NCBI GenBank assembly: GCA_017483985.1
Contig: JAFUUB010000036.1
Coordinates: 1 to 35,227, forward strand
Direction of reading: 5' to 3'
Origin: Bacteroidales bacterium
Lineage (GTDB): Bacteria; Bacteroidota; Bacteroidia; Bacteroidales; UBA932
DNA length: 35,227 bases
Within the stretch, counting starts at the first letter, position 1, and each line of letters opens with the position of its first letter. Positions 7,160-15,688 of this stretch are shown piece after piece. A program made the position numbers and the translations under genes. The notes under the pieces were generated by a model. It had not been told where the DNA came from, searched no databases, and worked only from the letters and a program-made list of their open reading frames with translations.

Positions 7160-10021
7160 ATGGTATCAATGATGCAATCTGCCGGCCGCCGGGCCATCCT
7201 GCTGTTCTTCGCAGCGTGGATGGCGGCCGCCGGCTGCCGGCGGGAGGATCCCGGGACCGGCCATGTCTTGTTCACCCTGCAGCCGGCTTCTTATCCTGCC
7301 GCGACGAAAAGCGTCCTGGGCGAGGCCGCGGAAACCCGGATCACCTCCGTCCTGATGGCGGTTTACCGGGACGGGCAGCTGGAGATCAGCCGGTCCTTCC
7401 AGGCCGGGGAAGCCTGCAGCCTGCCCCTGTCCGGTGCGGGCGGACGGAATGCGTACGCCTTTGTCAACATGCCGGGTCTGACGGAAGCGGACCTGCCTCC
7501 GTCCGAAACGGGCCTTCCGGAAGTATCCTGGCGGATCGGCTCCTATGCCCGGATGGATGCGGACGGACTTCCGATGGCCGGCTGTTCGAAGGGGATCCCC
7601 TCGGACGGGACCTGCCCGGTCGCCGTTTCGCGCCTGGTCTCCCGGTTCGAGTTCCACCTGCTGGACGGCTACCGTTCTTTCTTTTCGGCCTCTCCGCGCG
7701 TCCGGGAACATGAAGACGATCCTTCCTGGCTCTTGCGGAACATCTGCTATACCCTGCATAACATCAACGGACGGCTCCGTCCGTTCGGACAATCCGCAGC
7801 CGGTCCGGATGACTTGCTGGATGACCGGGAATTCCAACTGACGGCGGATGGCCGGGCCGTTCTGTATGTCCCGGAAAACCTGCAGGGAGACCTGCTGGAC
7901 AACGATGATCCGTCGAAAAAAGACCTGCCGGCCCTGCTGCAGGCGCATGGCGAGGATTATCCGGTCTGTGCCTCCTATGTCGAAGTCACGCTGGAACAGG
8001 ATCCGGCCCGTTATGGGGTGGGCGGGAACCTGTCCTACCGTTTCTTCCTGGGAGAAGACAGCGTCCGGAACTTCTCGGTAGGCCGCAACCGCCTGTATTC
8101 GGTCGGGTTCGGACCGGATTACCAGACGGTGATGCGCTGTTTCGACAATGGAACCTGGCCGTGGAAGGTCGGGTCGGAGGATTGGCGTGATTCCCGTTTC
8201 CTGGCATTTGGCGCCGCGCGCTACCCGGTACGGAAAGGTGCGTCGGCTTCGGTACAGGTCCGCTATGGCTTCGAGGGAGAAGACCATCCGGAAGCGGCCG
8301 GAACGGATTGGACCCTGTATGTGAAATATGCGGATGCCCCTGACGCAGCGTTGCTTCCCGCATCGTCGCATCCGGCCCTGGGGCGTTTTGCTTCCGGCGA
8401 CGCGGCCGGATGCTATCTCCTGGAGGCCGCCTCTTCCGTCGCGGCGGGGACGCAGTTGGAATTGGTCGCCCGGACCTTTGACAAACGACTGGAAGCCCGT
8501 TCCGTCCTGGCGGTCCTTTCCGGCGGGGAACTGGCTGTGAATTGGGACCGGGAACCCAGGTACATCGCCCAGACCGGTGTCCTGTCCCTCGAAAGGGAGG
8601 GCGCGAAGGTCCCGGTTTCGGCCTTTACCCTTCCGGAGGGCGGCGACGGGGTTTTTGTGGAGATCCGGGAGGGGAACCTGAAGGTGTCCGCCCTGCGCAG
8701 CGGGCCCGTCCGCATCCGGTTGGCAACCGGGGACGGAGAAGAGACGGAGGTGGCCTGGGAGGTCCAGGCACCGGTCCTGGTCGCGGAACCGGGCTCGCTG
8801 ACGCTGCTCCCGGATGGCTCGGACAACCGGTCGGTCACCTGCTCCTACCGGACGACGGCCTCCGACGGATCCGTTCCCCTGGTCGTCGGATCCCAGGGTG
8901 CCTTCGGCCTGGACCGGACCCTGTATGAGCGCTGTCTGCAGCCCGTCCTTTCCGTCGGAAGCGGGCCCCTGGGCCCTTGGCTGGGCGTTTCCGGCCAGCA
9001 GGCCTATGTCGCCGCCTATCCGGAGGATCCGTCCTCATTGTTCGGCGTGACGGACCCTGCGGCCCTGTCTGCCCGGGCGGCGAACTGCCCGGACGTGGAG
9101 CCGGTGACCCTCTCTGTTTCCGTTGCGGATCCGTTCCCCGGCTTGGACGGAACGGCCTCCCTGGGGGTCGTGCGCAATGTTTCCCTGCTCGGCGTGGCTC
9201 CGTGGAGGAATCCCGCGGGCGGATCCCTGGTGTATACGGGCGGGGCGGCCGAATGGACGGGCGGAAAGACCATTTCGCCGGCTATCCCGCGCAGCAGCTT
9301 TTCTCTGGAGGATGCCGGACAGTTCGCGTTTTCCCTTACGGACGCCGGAAAACTGGTCCTGGGCCCTTCCGGTGCCTCCGGCTATTCGGCCGGGAAGGTC
9401 CCGCTTGCCGCAAGAATCCGGAATGTCCGGACCGGGAATACTTGCCGGGTGTCACTGGGTTACCTGGACTGCTATCTCTATACCCAGCTCGGCGGCATCC
9501 TGCAGTGGGGCGGCGTGTCTGCCGACCTGTGGCCGGCTCCCGGGGTGGAGGCCTTCAGCTCCCTTCGCAGCACCCTCTCTGCCATCCTCTCCATCAAACC
9601 GGATTTCGCCGCATCCTCCTTTTACCTGCGGAGCAGCGTCGGCACCCGGGTTTGGACACGTTGGACGGAAGAGAGCCTGGAAGGGACCTATCAGCTGACC
9701 TATGAGTCGGACGCCTTCGCCATGTCGACCTGGCGGGAAGCGAAAGGCCCGGACTACGCATACCGGCTCGGGGAGACGGTGTATACGATCAACCTGAACC
9801 CTGCCATGGCCACGGTGAATGAGTATTCGTACGGCGCCCTGATGGTCTGGCGGACGACCCCGACGTACCTGACCTTTTCCATGTCCTCCCATCCTTCGTT
9901 CGCGCATTCCGGCCTGGGTTGGCATTACCGGTGGGGGACGGAAACGGATGCGGAAGGGAGATCGTACTATGTCCTGGTTGACCGGATCCGTTTCTTCATG
10001 CAGGCGGATGTGGAAGATTAG
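7160..10021 (+). CDS. Large lipoprotein of unknown function, fimbrillin/DUF4906-like
   Basis: A 953-residue protein with a lipoprotein signal (lipobox AAAGC, Cys at about residue 26). The N-terminal 350 residues resemble fimbrillin-like (FimA/Mfa) and DUF4906 proteins of Bacteroidales. They have an early ATKSV segment, an ITSVLMAVYRDG strand and a conserved-looking block LLRNICYTLHNINGRLRPFG. After this come several Ig-like beta segments, for example around 430-560. The C-terminal 200 residues are rich in aromatic residues (YLDCYLYTQLGGILQWGG, GLGWHYRWGTETD). No enzyme motif is seen. Alternative starts at 7169 and 7172 are possible. It stands alone between terminators and the DUF4301 promoter. 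An exported adhesin or pilus-related component is the best guess; the DUF4906 label is from memory and unverified. Confidence 0.7.
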   Translation: MVSMMQSAGRRAILLFFAAWMAAAGCRREDPGTGHVLFTLQPASYPAATKSVLGEAAETRITSVLMAVYRDGQLEISRSFQAGEACSLPLSGAGGRNAYAFVNMPGLTEADLPPSETGLPEVSWRIGSYARMDADGLPMAGCSKGIPSDGTCPVAVSRLVSRFEFHLLDGYRSFFSASPRVREHEDDPSWLLRNICYTLHNINGRLRPFGQSAAGPDDLLDDREFQLTADGRAVLYVPENLQGDLLDNDDPSKKDLPALLQAHGEDYPVCASYVEVTLEQDPARYGVGGNLSYRFFLGEDSVRNFSVGRNRLYSVGFGPDYQTVMRCFDNGTWPWKVGSEDWRDSRFLAFGAARYPVRKGASASVQVRYGFEGEDHPEAAGTDWTLYVKYADAPDAALLPASSHPALGRFASGDAAGCYLLEAASSVAAGTQLELVARTFDKRLEARSVLAVLSGGELAVNWDREPRYIAQTGVLSLEREGAKVPVSAFTLPEGGDGVFVEIREGNLKVSALRSGPVRIRLATGDGEETEVAWEVQAPVLVAEPGSLTLLPDGSDNRSVTCSYRTTASDGSVPLVVGSQGAFGLDRTLYERCLQPVLSVGSGPLGPWLGVSGQQAYVAAYPEDPSSLFGVTDPAALSARAANCPDVEPVTLSVSVADPFPGLDGTASLGVVRNVSLLGVAPWRNPAGGSLVYTGGAAEWTGGKTISPAIPRSSFSLEDAGQFAFSLTDAGKLVLGPSGASGYSAGKVPLAARIRNVRTGNTCRVSLGYLDCYLYTQLGGILQWGGVSADLWPAPGVEAFSSLRSTLSAILSIKPDFAASSFYLRSSVGTRVWTRWTEESLEGTYQLTYESDAFAMSTWREAKGPDYAYRLGETVYTINLNPAMATVNEYSYGALMVWRTTPTYLTFSMSSHPSFAHSGLGWHYRWGTETDAEGRSYYVLVDRIRFFMQADVED

Positions 10022-10042
10022 TCCGGAAATCGGTCCGGCGGC

Positions 10043-10073
10043 TTGGTTTGGTCATAGATTCTTCCTATATTTG
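10043..10073 (+). promoter_or_regulatory. Promoter of the DUF4301 gene
   Basis: TTG at 10043-10045, 20 bases, then TATATTTG at 10066-10073, a full match to the TAnnTTTG -7 box. It leaves a leader of about 45-50 bases before the ATG at 10127. Confidence 0.7.
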
Positions 10074-10126
10074 AAGATGGAAATATCCCTTGTCCACCAG
10101 AGTAATAACACAAAAATACAATAACT

Positions 10127-11632
10127 ATGTTCAGTCAAGAAGACATCAGACAGATCAAGGACCGCGGATCGGACGCGAAGACCGTCCAGCAGCAGGTAGA
10201 GCGTTTCAAGAAAGGTTTTCCCTGGATGAAAATCGTCGGAGCGGCGACCCCGCAGCGGGGAATCGTCGTCCTCGACGAGGCGCAGGCCGATGCGGCCGTT
10301 GCCTATTATGAGCAGGCCTCGATCGATGGAAAATGCAAATTCGTCCCGGCTTCGGGTGCCGCCTCCCGCATGTTCAAGGACATCTTCTCCGGTTTGGACA
10401 AACTGGAAAAAGGGGAGGACCTGGATGAGAAGGCGGCGGTCTCCCGCCTGGCTGCGGCCATCAAGTCCTTCGCGTTCTATACGCCGGAGCTGTTCGGCGA
10501 ACCGCAGGATACGGCCGGATACCGCAAGGAGGTGGCCCGCAAGGTCCTGACGGACGAAGGCCTGGGTTACGGCTCGAAGCCCAAGGGCGTCATCCGGTTC
10601 CACCGGTATGCCTCGGAATGCCGGACCGCCTTTGCCGAGCATCTGGTCGAAGCGCAGGACTACATGCGCAATGCCGACGGGACGGCCAACCTTGTCGTGA
10701 CCATTTCCCCGGAACACCGTCCGCTGTTCGAAGCAGCCCTCGCCGAGGTACAGGCGGAATACGAGGCCCGTTACGGGGTGAAATATCACGTCACGTTCAC
10801 CTATCAGGACAAAGCGACGGACACGGTGGCCGTGGATCCGAAAAACCATCCCTTCCGGACGGAGGATGACAAGCTTCTCTTCCGGCCCGCGGGTCACGGA
10901 GCCCTGATCTACAACTTGAACCAGGTCCCGCAGGAAATCGTATCGATCAAGAACATCGACAATGTCTCGAATGAACGCATGCTGCCGGTGACCGCCCGGT
11001 ATAAGAAGGTCCTGCTGGGCAAATGTCTGGAACTGCGGGATAAACTGTTCGCTTACCTGCGGGCGTTCGACGCCGAATCCGATCCGGCGGCGCCTTCCTG
11101 CCGCCAACTCTGCGACCGTGTGGAATCGTTCCTGGACCGGGAGCTCTGCATCCAGCTTCCGCTGACGACCGATCCGGCGGAGCGGGTCGCCCTGCTCCGC
11201 AAGAAACTGGACCGTCCGATCCGCGTCTGCGGCATGGTCAAGAACGAAGGCGAGCCCGGTGGCGGTCCCTTCATCATTGCCGGAAAGGATGGCAGCAGCA
11301 ATCTGCAGATCCTGGAAAGCGTCCAGATCAATCCGGAGGATGCCCGCTCCAAGGACATCCTGGCCCACGCCACGCATTTCAATCCGGTCGACCTGGTCTG
11401 CTGCCTGAAGAATTACAAGGGCGAAAAATTCGACCTCCTGAAATATGTGGACGAAGATGCCGGTTTCATCAGTTCGAAGAGCTACCAGGGCAGGGAACTG
11501 AAAGCGTTGGAACTCCCGGGTCTGTGGAACGGCTCCATGAGCGACTGGAACACGATGTTCGTCGAGGTCCCGCTGGAGACCTTCAATCCGGTCAAGGTCG
11601 TGCTCGACCTTCTGCGCCCGGCCCATCAGTAG
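10127..11632 (+). CDS. DUF4301 family protein
   Basis: A 501-residue cytoplasmic protein that I recognise as the Bacteroidetes family DUF4301. The hallmark is FVPASGAASRMFK at residues 72-84, a Gly-rich loop that resembles the nucleotide-binding loop of sugar-nucleotidyltransferase-like (GT-A) folds. Other strong blocks are KPKGVIRFHRYASECRTAFAEH, given as one motif in two halves (GVIRFHRY and ECRTAFAEHLVEA), and then FRPAGHGALIYNLNQ, RVCGMVKNEGEPGGGPF and LAHATHFNPVDLVCC. No signal peptide or membrane segment is seen. The reaction is unknown; a nucleotidyltransferase-type activity is inference from the loop alone. It is a single-gene unit with its own promoter and a strong terminator. Confidence 0.85.
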   Translation: MFSQEDIRQIKDRGSDAKTVQQQVERFKKGFPWMKIVGAATPQRGIVVLDEAQADAAVAYYEQASIDGKCKFVPASGAASRMFKDIFSGLDKLEKGEDLDEKAAVSRLAAAIKSFAFYTPELFGEPQDTAGYRKEVARKVLTDEGLGYGSKPKGVIRFHRYASECRTAFAEHLVEAQDYMRNADGTANLVVTISPEHRPLFEAALAEVQAEYEARYGVKYHVTFTYQDKATDTVAVDPKNHPFRTEDDKLLFRPAGHGALIYNLNQVPQEIVSIKNIDNVSNERMLPVTARYKKVLLGKCLELRDKLFAYLRAFDAESDPAAPSCRQLCDRVESFLDRELCIQLPLTTDPAERVALLRKKLDRPIRVCGMVKNEGEPGGGPFIIAGKDGSSNLQILESVQINPEDARSKDILAHATHFNPVDLVCCLKNYKGEKFDLLKYVDEDAGFISSKSYQGRELKALELPGLWNGSMSDWNTMFVEVPLETFNPVKVVLDLLRPAHQ

Positions 11633-11654
11633 CCCGTAGTATCAATAGAAGTGT

Positions 11655-11691
11655 TGTCCCGGAAATTTTTCGTTTCCGGGACATTTTTTTT
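11655..11691 (+). terminator. Intrinsic terminator after the DUF4301 gene
   Basis: A perfect 11-bp stem (11655-11665 with 11673-11683, loop of 7) is followed by eight T residues (11684-11691). Confidence 0.93.
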
Positions 11692-11700
11692 GAAAAAAAA

Positions 11701-11731
11701 TTTGGAGATACGGAAATTGTGCCTATCTTTG
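11701..11731 (+). promoter_or_regulatory. Promoter of the ABC/GntR/GIN operon
   Basis: TTTG at 11701-11704, 19 bases, then TATCTTTG at 11724-11731. It is a full match to the Bacteroidetes consensus, directly after the terminator of the previous gene. Confidence 0.8.
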
Positions 11732-11737
11732 CAGTGT

Positions 11738-11761
11738 ACTAATGAACTAACACACTAAAGA
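11738..11761 (+). repeat. Three 8-base tandem units starting ACTAA, probable GntR operator
   Basis: ACTAA occurs at 11738-11742, 11746-11750 and 11754-11758, an exact 8-base period. The array covers the expected transcription start and leader of an operon that encodes its own YtrA-type GntR regulator. The surrounding stretch 11734-11755 also reads as an imperfect inverted repeat with GTGT and ACAC ends. Autoregulation is inference. Confidence 0.5.
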
Positions 11762-11764
11762 AAT

Positions 11765-12592
11765 ATGATTACCATTGAAAACCTGGCATTCAGTTACGGG
11801 ACGAACCCCGTCCTGAACAACATTTCCCTGCGGCTGGAGGAGGGGAAGATCTATGGCCTTCTGGGGGAAAACGGTGTGGGCAAGACAACGCTGCTGACCC
11901 TGCTGTGCGGTCTGAAGCGGGTGGATGCCGGCCGGATCCTGACCGACGGGAGGGATCCTTATGGCCGGGATGCGGCTTTCCTGGCGGACCAGTTCTACCT
12001 GGCGGACGAAGTGGCGCCGCTGAACATGACGGCCGTCCAGTTCGCCCGTTCCCGCGGCATTTTCTGGCCCTCTTTCGACATGGATAAGTTCCTGACCCTC
12101 ATGTCCGAGTTCGAGAATGATCCGGCCAAGAAGATGAACGCCATGTCGTCGGGACAGCTGAAGAAGACCTATATCTCCTTCGCGCTCGCCTGCAATGTGA
12201 AGTATCTGTTCATGGACGAACCGACCAACGGATTGGATATCCCCTCCAAGACCCAGTTCCGAAGCGCCATCATGCGGTACACCGCGGATGACGCGACCAT
12301 CGTGATTTCGACCCATCAGGTCCGCGACCTGGAGAACATCATCGATCCGATCATCATCCTGGACCGCCAGGACGTCCTGCTGAACGCTTCCATCGAGGAA
12401 ATCACCGGAAAGCTGTTCTTCGATTACGGGACGACCCTGCATCCGGATTCCCTGTACAGCGAGCAGCTGCCGGGTGGTTTCATCCAGGTGCTTCCCAACT
12501 CCGACGGTCGGGAAAGCAAGGTGAACATCGAGGCCCTGTTCAACACCGTCCATCGTCACAAGGACTATATCAAGAACCTTTTCAAAGCCTAG
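11765..12592 (+). CDS. ABC transporter ATP-binding protein
   Basis: A 275-residue ABC ATPase. Walker A is LLGENGVGKTTL at about 33-44. The signature is MSSGQLKKTYISFALA, Walker B is YLFMDEPTNGLD, and the switch His lies in VISTHQVRDLE. The C-terminal 60 residues follow the nucleotide-binding fold and are family-typical for two-component exporters of the YtrB/CcmA-like type. The next gene, 6 bases on, is its membrane partner. Together with the GntR gene this is the common Bacteroidetes and Firmicutes YtrA-type module, often linked to cell-envelope stress or drug export. The substrate cannot be read from the sequence. Confidence 0.92.
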   Translation: MITIENLAFSYGTNPVLNNISLRLEEGKIYGLLGENGVGKTTLLTLLCGLKRVDAGRILTDGRDPYGRDAAFLADQFYLADEVAPLNMTAVQFARSRGIFWPSFDMDKFLTLMSEFENDPAKKMNAMSSGQLKKTYISFALACNVKYLFMDEPTNGLDIPSKTQFRSAIMRYTADDATIVISTHQVRDLENIIDPIIILDRQDVLLNASIEEITGKLFFDYGTTLHPDSLYSEQLPGGFIQVLPNSDGRESKVNIEALFNTVHRHKDYIKNLFKA

Positions 12593-12598
12593 GAAGTC

Positions 12599-13471
12599 AT
12601 GAACAAGTATTTTGACAGTAAACGTTTCGGCCGTTATCTGGCGTACGATCTGCACAACCTGCGGGCCAACTACGGGCTTTCCCTCATCCTGCTCGGTTGC
12701 ATGCCGGTGGTGCTATACCTCCTCACTGTGCTCGTCAATCTGTTGACCCATGGCCTTTTCGGCTCCTGGGAAGGCTGGGTGACCCCGCCCCTCGGCGCCC
12801 GTATCGCCATCTTCTTCGTTTCCTTGCTGATCCTGTGCATCTCTTTCCCGGTCAAGCAGTATGGTGCCCTGACGGAGAAGCGCTATGGCTCCGACTGGCT
12901 GATGATCCCGGCCTCGCGCCTGGAGAAGTTCCTCTCGATGATGCTGGTGACGCTGGTCGTCGTTCCCTTCGCTTTCCTGGTCTGCTACAACCTGACGGAC
13001 GGGGTCCTGAGCCTGTGCGACCCGACGTACGGCAAGGCCTTGGCTTCGATCAACCTCAACGAAATGATGTATGGGGCCGAGGCGGGCTGGAATGAAGGTA
13101 GCCTCATGGAGATCGACGGACAGTCCGTCCCGGTTGTGCTGGGCGGCGGTGGACTGTGGATCCTGTGGGCCAACGCGATGAAGACCTTGTTGGTCTTCCT
13201 GCTGGGCGCCCTTTGTTTCAAACGGAAGAAAGTGCCGATGACGATCCTCTGCCTGATCGCGCTGTCCATCGTCCTGTCCACTTTCCTTTCCCTCTTCTTC
13301 GTCCATAATGCCGGAAACATCGAATTGTGGTTCGAGTCCCTGGATATGGAGAAATTGCAGCAAGCGGACTGGAATCTTCGGCTGAACCTTGCCATCTGGG
13401 CGCAGTTGATCGTGGTCCTGGGCGGGCTGGGAACGGCCATCTGGTTCCGCCTGAAAACCTTAAAGCATTAG
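12599..13471 (+). CDS. ABC transporter membrane protein (ABC-2-like permease)
   Basis: A 290-residue integral membrane protein. Hydrophobic helices are visible at about 27-50 (LSLILLGCMPVVLYLLTVLV), 68-84 (IAIFFVSLLILCISFPV), 113-130, 188-203 and 213-236 (MTILCLIALSIVLSTFLSLF), with a last one at about 263-284 near the C-terminus. It starts 6 bases after the ATPase gene and ends 4 bases before the GntR gene, so it is almost certainly the partner permease. Sequence-level similarity to a named ABC-2 family is not obvious to me. Confidence 0.8.
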   Translation: MNKYFDSKRFGRYLAYDLHNLRANYGLSLILLGCMPVVLYLLTVLVNLLTHGLFGSWEGWVTPPLGARIAIFFVSLLILCISFPVKQYGALTEKRYGSDWLMIPASRLEKFLSMMLVTLVVVPFAFLVCYNLTDGVLSLCDPTYGKALASINLNEMMYGAEAGWNEGSLMEIDGQSVPVVLGGGGLWILWANAMKTLLVFLLGALCFKRKKVPMTILCLIALSIVLSTFLSLFFVHNAGNIELWFESLDMEKLQQADWNLRLNLAIWAQLIVVLGGLGTAIWFRLKTLKH

Positions 13472-13475
13472 GAAC

Positions 13476-13817
13476 ATGGAATTCAGTGAGAACAAACCAA
13501 TCTACCTGCAGATCTTCGACGCGCTTTGCGACCGGATCCTTTCCGGCGAATTGAAGCCGGAAGAGCGGATCCCGTCCGTACGGGAATACGGGGCAGATGT
13601 AGGTGTCAATCCGAATACGGTCATGCGGACCTATGAGAAACTGACGGCCGACGGCATCATTTTCAACAAACGCGGCATCGGCTATTTCGTCAGTGCACAG
13701 GCCCGTGACCTCATCCTGGAAGCCCAGCGGAAGGCCTTTCTGGAAGAAGAAGTCCCCCAGATCCTCCGCAAGATGGAACTATTGGGACTCGATCCTGCCG
13801 AAATATTTAAAAAGTAA
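13476..13817 (+). CDS. GntR-family transcriptional regulator, YtrA subfamily
   Basis: A 113-residue regulator. The winged helix-turn-helix spans about 8-75 (PIYLQIFDALCDRILSGELK, ERIPSVREYGADVGVNPNTV, MRTYEKLTADGIIFNKRGIG). The C-terminal tail is short and helical, about 40 residues, with no large ligand domain. That size and layout define the YtrA subfamily. These proteins usually repress the ABC operon in which they sit. The ACTAA repeat at the operon promoter is the likely target. It is unusual only in being third in the operon, after the transporter genes. Confidence 0.93.
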   Translation: MEFSENKPIYLQIFDALCDRILSGELKPEERIPSVREYGADVGVNPNTVMRTYEKLTADGIIFNKRGIGYFVSAQARDLILEAQRKAFLEEEVPQILRKMELLGLDPAEIFKK

Positions 13818-13823
13818 CTGAGA

Positions 13824-14534
13824 ATGAAAAGAATAGTGATCCTGGCCACGACGGTGGCCCTCCTGCTCCCCATGACCTCCTGCTTCTTCCGGATCGACAA
13901 CAACCTGATCCGCCGGAGCGGCCATTTCCTGAGCGCGAACGGCGTGATGGTCCAAGAATACCGCGAATTGCCGTCGTTTGACAAAATCCGCATCCAGGGA
14001 AGCCTGGACCTTCATTTCATCCAGTCGGATTCCCTGAATGGCGTGGATATCGAAATCTCCGAAAACATTCTTCCTTATATCCAGAGTGAGGTCAAAGACG
14101 GCACGCTGTCCGTCCGCATCCAGTCCGACTCGATATCCAGCATCCAGTATGGGAGAAATACCATCCTCGTTTATGGCCCGGACCTGAGCGGGGTCTCGAT
14201 TGCCGGATCCGGTGATTTCCAGTGTGATCCCATGACGCATGACGGATCCTTCGAAGTCGCGGTGGCCGGTTCCGGCGATGTCCGTCTGGACGGTCTGCAG
14301 TGCAAGGAACTGAATCTGTCCATCGCCGGTTCCGGGGACATCCGGGCGCAAGTCGATGTGTCCGGCCCCGTCAGCGTGGCGATTGCCGGTTCGGGCGACG
14401 TTTCCCTTTCCGGGAAAGCGGAGTCGGCGGATTATGCCGTCATCGGTTCCGGTGATGTCGATGCGCGCTCGCTGGAAGTCTCCGGCAGCACGAACCAGTC
14501 CGTGCGCGGCTCCGGCGAAGTCCGTACCCGTTGA
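13824..14534 (+). CDS. GIN-domain (DUF2807) lipoprotein
   Basis: A 236-residue exported protein with a signal peptide and a likely lipobox (PMTSC, Cys at about 19). The mature part is a head-GIN/DUF2807 beta-helix. It begins FDKIRIQGSLDLHFIQ and then shows six turns marked GSGD or GSGE (AGSGDF, AGSGDV, AGSGDI, AGSGDV, IGSGDV, RGSGEV), spaced about 18-24 residues apart. The family is common in Bacteroidetes envelopes and has no proven biochemical role. It starts 6 bases after the GntR gene, and a terminator follows. An envelope role connected with the ABC exporter is inference. Confidence 0.9.
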   Translation: MKRIVILATTVALLLPMTSCFFRIDNNLIRRSGHFLSANGVMVQEYRELPSFDKIRIQGSLDLHFIQSDSLNGVDIEISENILPYIQSEVKDGTLSVRIQSDSISSIQYGRNTILVYGPDLSGVSIAGSGDFQCDPMTHDGSFEVAVAGSGDVRLDGLQCKELNLSIAGSGDIRAQVDVSGPVSVAIAGSGDVSLSGKAESADYAVIGSGDVDARSLEVSGSTNQSVRGSGEVRTR

Positions 14535-14557
14535 TTACCCAAAAGCTTAGATATCAG

Positions 14558-14595
14558 ACCAGTCGCTGCCGGGAGGTGGCGGCTGGTTGTTTTTT
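14558..14595 (+). terminator. Intrinsic terminator of the ABC/GntR/GIN operon
   Basis: ACCAGTCGC (14558-14566) pairs with GCGGCTGGT (14579-14587), including one G-T pair, around a 12-base loop. TGTTTTTT follows. Confidence 0.8.
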
Positions 14596-14615
14596 CCAGA
14601 AAATGTGTATCTTTG
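14587..14615 (+). promoter_or_regulatory. Promoter of the small lipoprotein gene
   Basis: TTG at 14587-14589, 18 bases, then TATCTTTG at 14608-14615. The -33 part overlaps the end of the preceding terminator. Confidence 0.65.
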
Positions 14616-14649
14616 CACCGCTGAAACCCGGACCGTAAAACATTGACCG

Positions 14650-15108
14650 ATGAAAAGTTTTATGAAATATGCCCTCCTGGCGGTGCTGGCCCTTGCCTGC
14701 GCGGCCTGTGACGGTGAGTCAACGGGTACAGAGGACCGCACTACGGACGAGGTGCTGGTCGTCCAGGGCTTCGTCTTTGACCGGGCCACCCGGCAGACGG
14801 TCCGTAATATCGAGATCGTCCTGTCCACATTTGCCTCTTCCGACAAAAAACAGGCGAAGCCCCTGGATTCGGATACGCAGATGACCCAGCGGGAAGGTTT
14901 TCAGTTCCGGCTCGAACGCATCCGTGAAGGCCAGACATACAGCATCTTCGCCAGGGACCCGGAAGGCGTGCTCACGGCATCGGAAACCCTTCGGATCCTG
15001 GATATCAACCACGACGGGAATTCCTTCAATGCCGAGACCGGAGAGTACCTCCGGACGGTGGATTTCGAAATCGCCGGCGGGGCTTTAATCCTGGCCGTTC
15101 CGAAGTAA
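14650..15108 (+). CDS. Small lipoprotein with carboxypeptidase-regulatory-like fold
   Basis: A 152-residue protein with a clear lipoprotein signal (LALACAAC, Cys at residue 20) and an acidic stretch soon after. The mature part starts LVVQGFVFDRATRQTVRNIE, which looks like a transthyretin/carboxypeptidase-regulatory beta sandwich. It continues with REGFQFRLERIREGQTYSIF and ends in a beta strand (DFEIAGGALILAVPK). No specific family is recognised. It has its own promoter. Its last 24 bases overlap the 3' end of the convergent AraC-type gene. Confidence 0.75.
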   Translation: MKSFMKYALLAVLALACAACDGESTGTEDRTTDEVLVVQGFVFDRATRQTVRNIEIVLSTFASSDKKQAKPLDSDTQMTQREGFQFRLERIREGQTYSIFARDPEGVLTASETLRILDINHDGNSFNAETGEYLRTVDFEIAGGALILAVPK

Positions 15109-15642
15109 GGGCTCTTCCCGCCATTGGGCAGGCGTACAGCCGGTGACCCGCCGGAATTGCCGGAAATAATTGGCGGCATTGTTGAAGCCGGCCCGGACGG
15201 CGATGTCGGCGACCGGACGGTCCGGGTCATCCAGGAGCAGCCTGCGGGCCAGTTCAATCTTCTTCTCCATTTTCCAGTACCGGAAATCCTTGTGCTCACA
15301 GTGCCGGAAGTACTTGAGCAGATGGGTCTTGTACAGGTTTGTCTGGATGGCGAGATCCTCCAGGGATACTTCGTCCATGAAATCATCCTTTCCCGCCACC
15401 CATGACTCGACCCGCTGACGGATCTCGTCATAGCTGATCCGGCGGCTTTCCGGTTTCGGCCCGCGCTTCCTCGGTTCCGGGCCATCCTGGACCGGCGCGG
15501 GCTGCGGCTCAGCCGTAAGTCGCTCCTCTTCCGGCCGGACAGGGTCGAAGCCGAAAAGGAAAATGTTCAGGGGGCGGGGGAGGTTGCATTGCCGGATGCG
15601 GTTCCGGACGGATTCCGCATCGGCCGGTGAGATAAGGGCCAT
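15085..15642 (-). CDS. AraC-family DNA-binding protein
   Basis: A 185-residue regulator. The C-terminal half, about residues 90-178, is a two-part AraC helix-turn-helix. The first part is VSLEDLAIQTNLYKTHLLKYFR; the second is RPVADIAVRAGFNNAANYFR followed by RVTGCTPAQWR. The N-terminal half is short, charged and Pro-rich (EPRKRGPKPESRR) with no sensor domain I can name. The frame is open to 15663, but the TAAATTTG promoter box covers 15661-15668, so the ATG at 15642 is preferred. It lies back to back with ffh with overlapping promoters. Its target is unknown; the adjacent small lipoprotein gene is one candidate. Confidence 0.85.
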   Translation of the reverse strand: MALISPADAESVRNRIRQCNLPRPLNIFLFGFDPVRPEEERLTAEPQPAPVQDGPEPRKRGPKPESRRISYDEIRQRVESWVAGKDDFMDEVSLEDLAIQTNLYKTHLLKYFRHCEHKDFRYWKMEKKIELARRLLLDDPDRPVADIAVRAGFNNAANYFRQFRRVTGCTPAQWREEPLLRNGQD

Positions 15643-15654
15643 ATGCGCAACTAT

Positions 15655-15688
15655 TTTGCACAAATTTAATGTTTTCTTGCTAAATTTG
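15655..15688 (+). promoter_or_regulatory. Promoter of ffh
   Basis: TTTG at 15655-15658, 22 bases, then TAAATTTG at 15681-15688. The leader would be about 14 bases. It overlaps the opposite-strand promoter of the AraC-type gene. Confidence 0.7.

Noticed and set aside
13824..14534. Collagen- or RTX-like calcium-binding repeats in the GSGD protein
   Set aside because: The spacing of about 18-24 residues and the FDKIRIQGS start fit the GIN/DUF2807 beta-helix, not nonapeptide RTX repeats.
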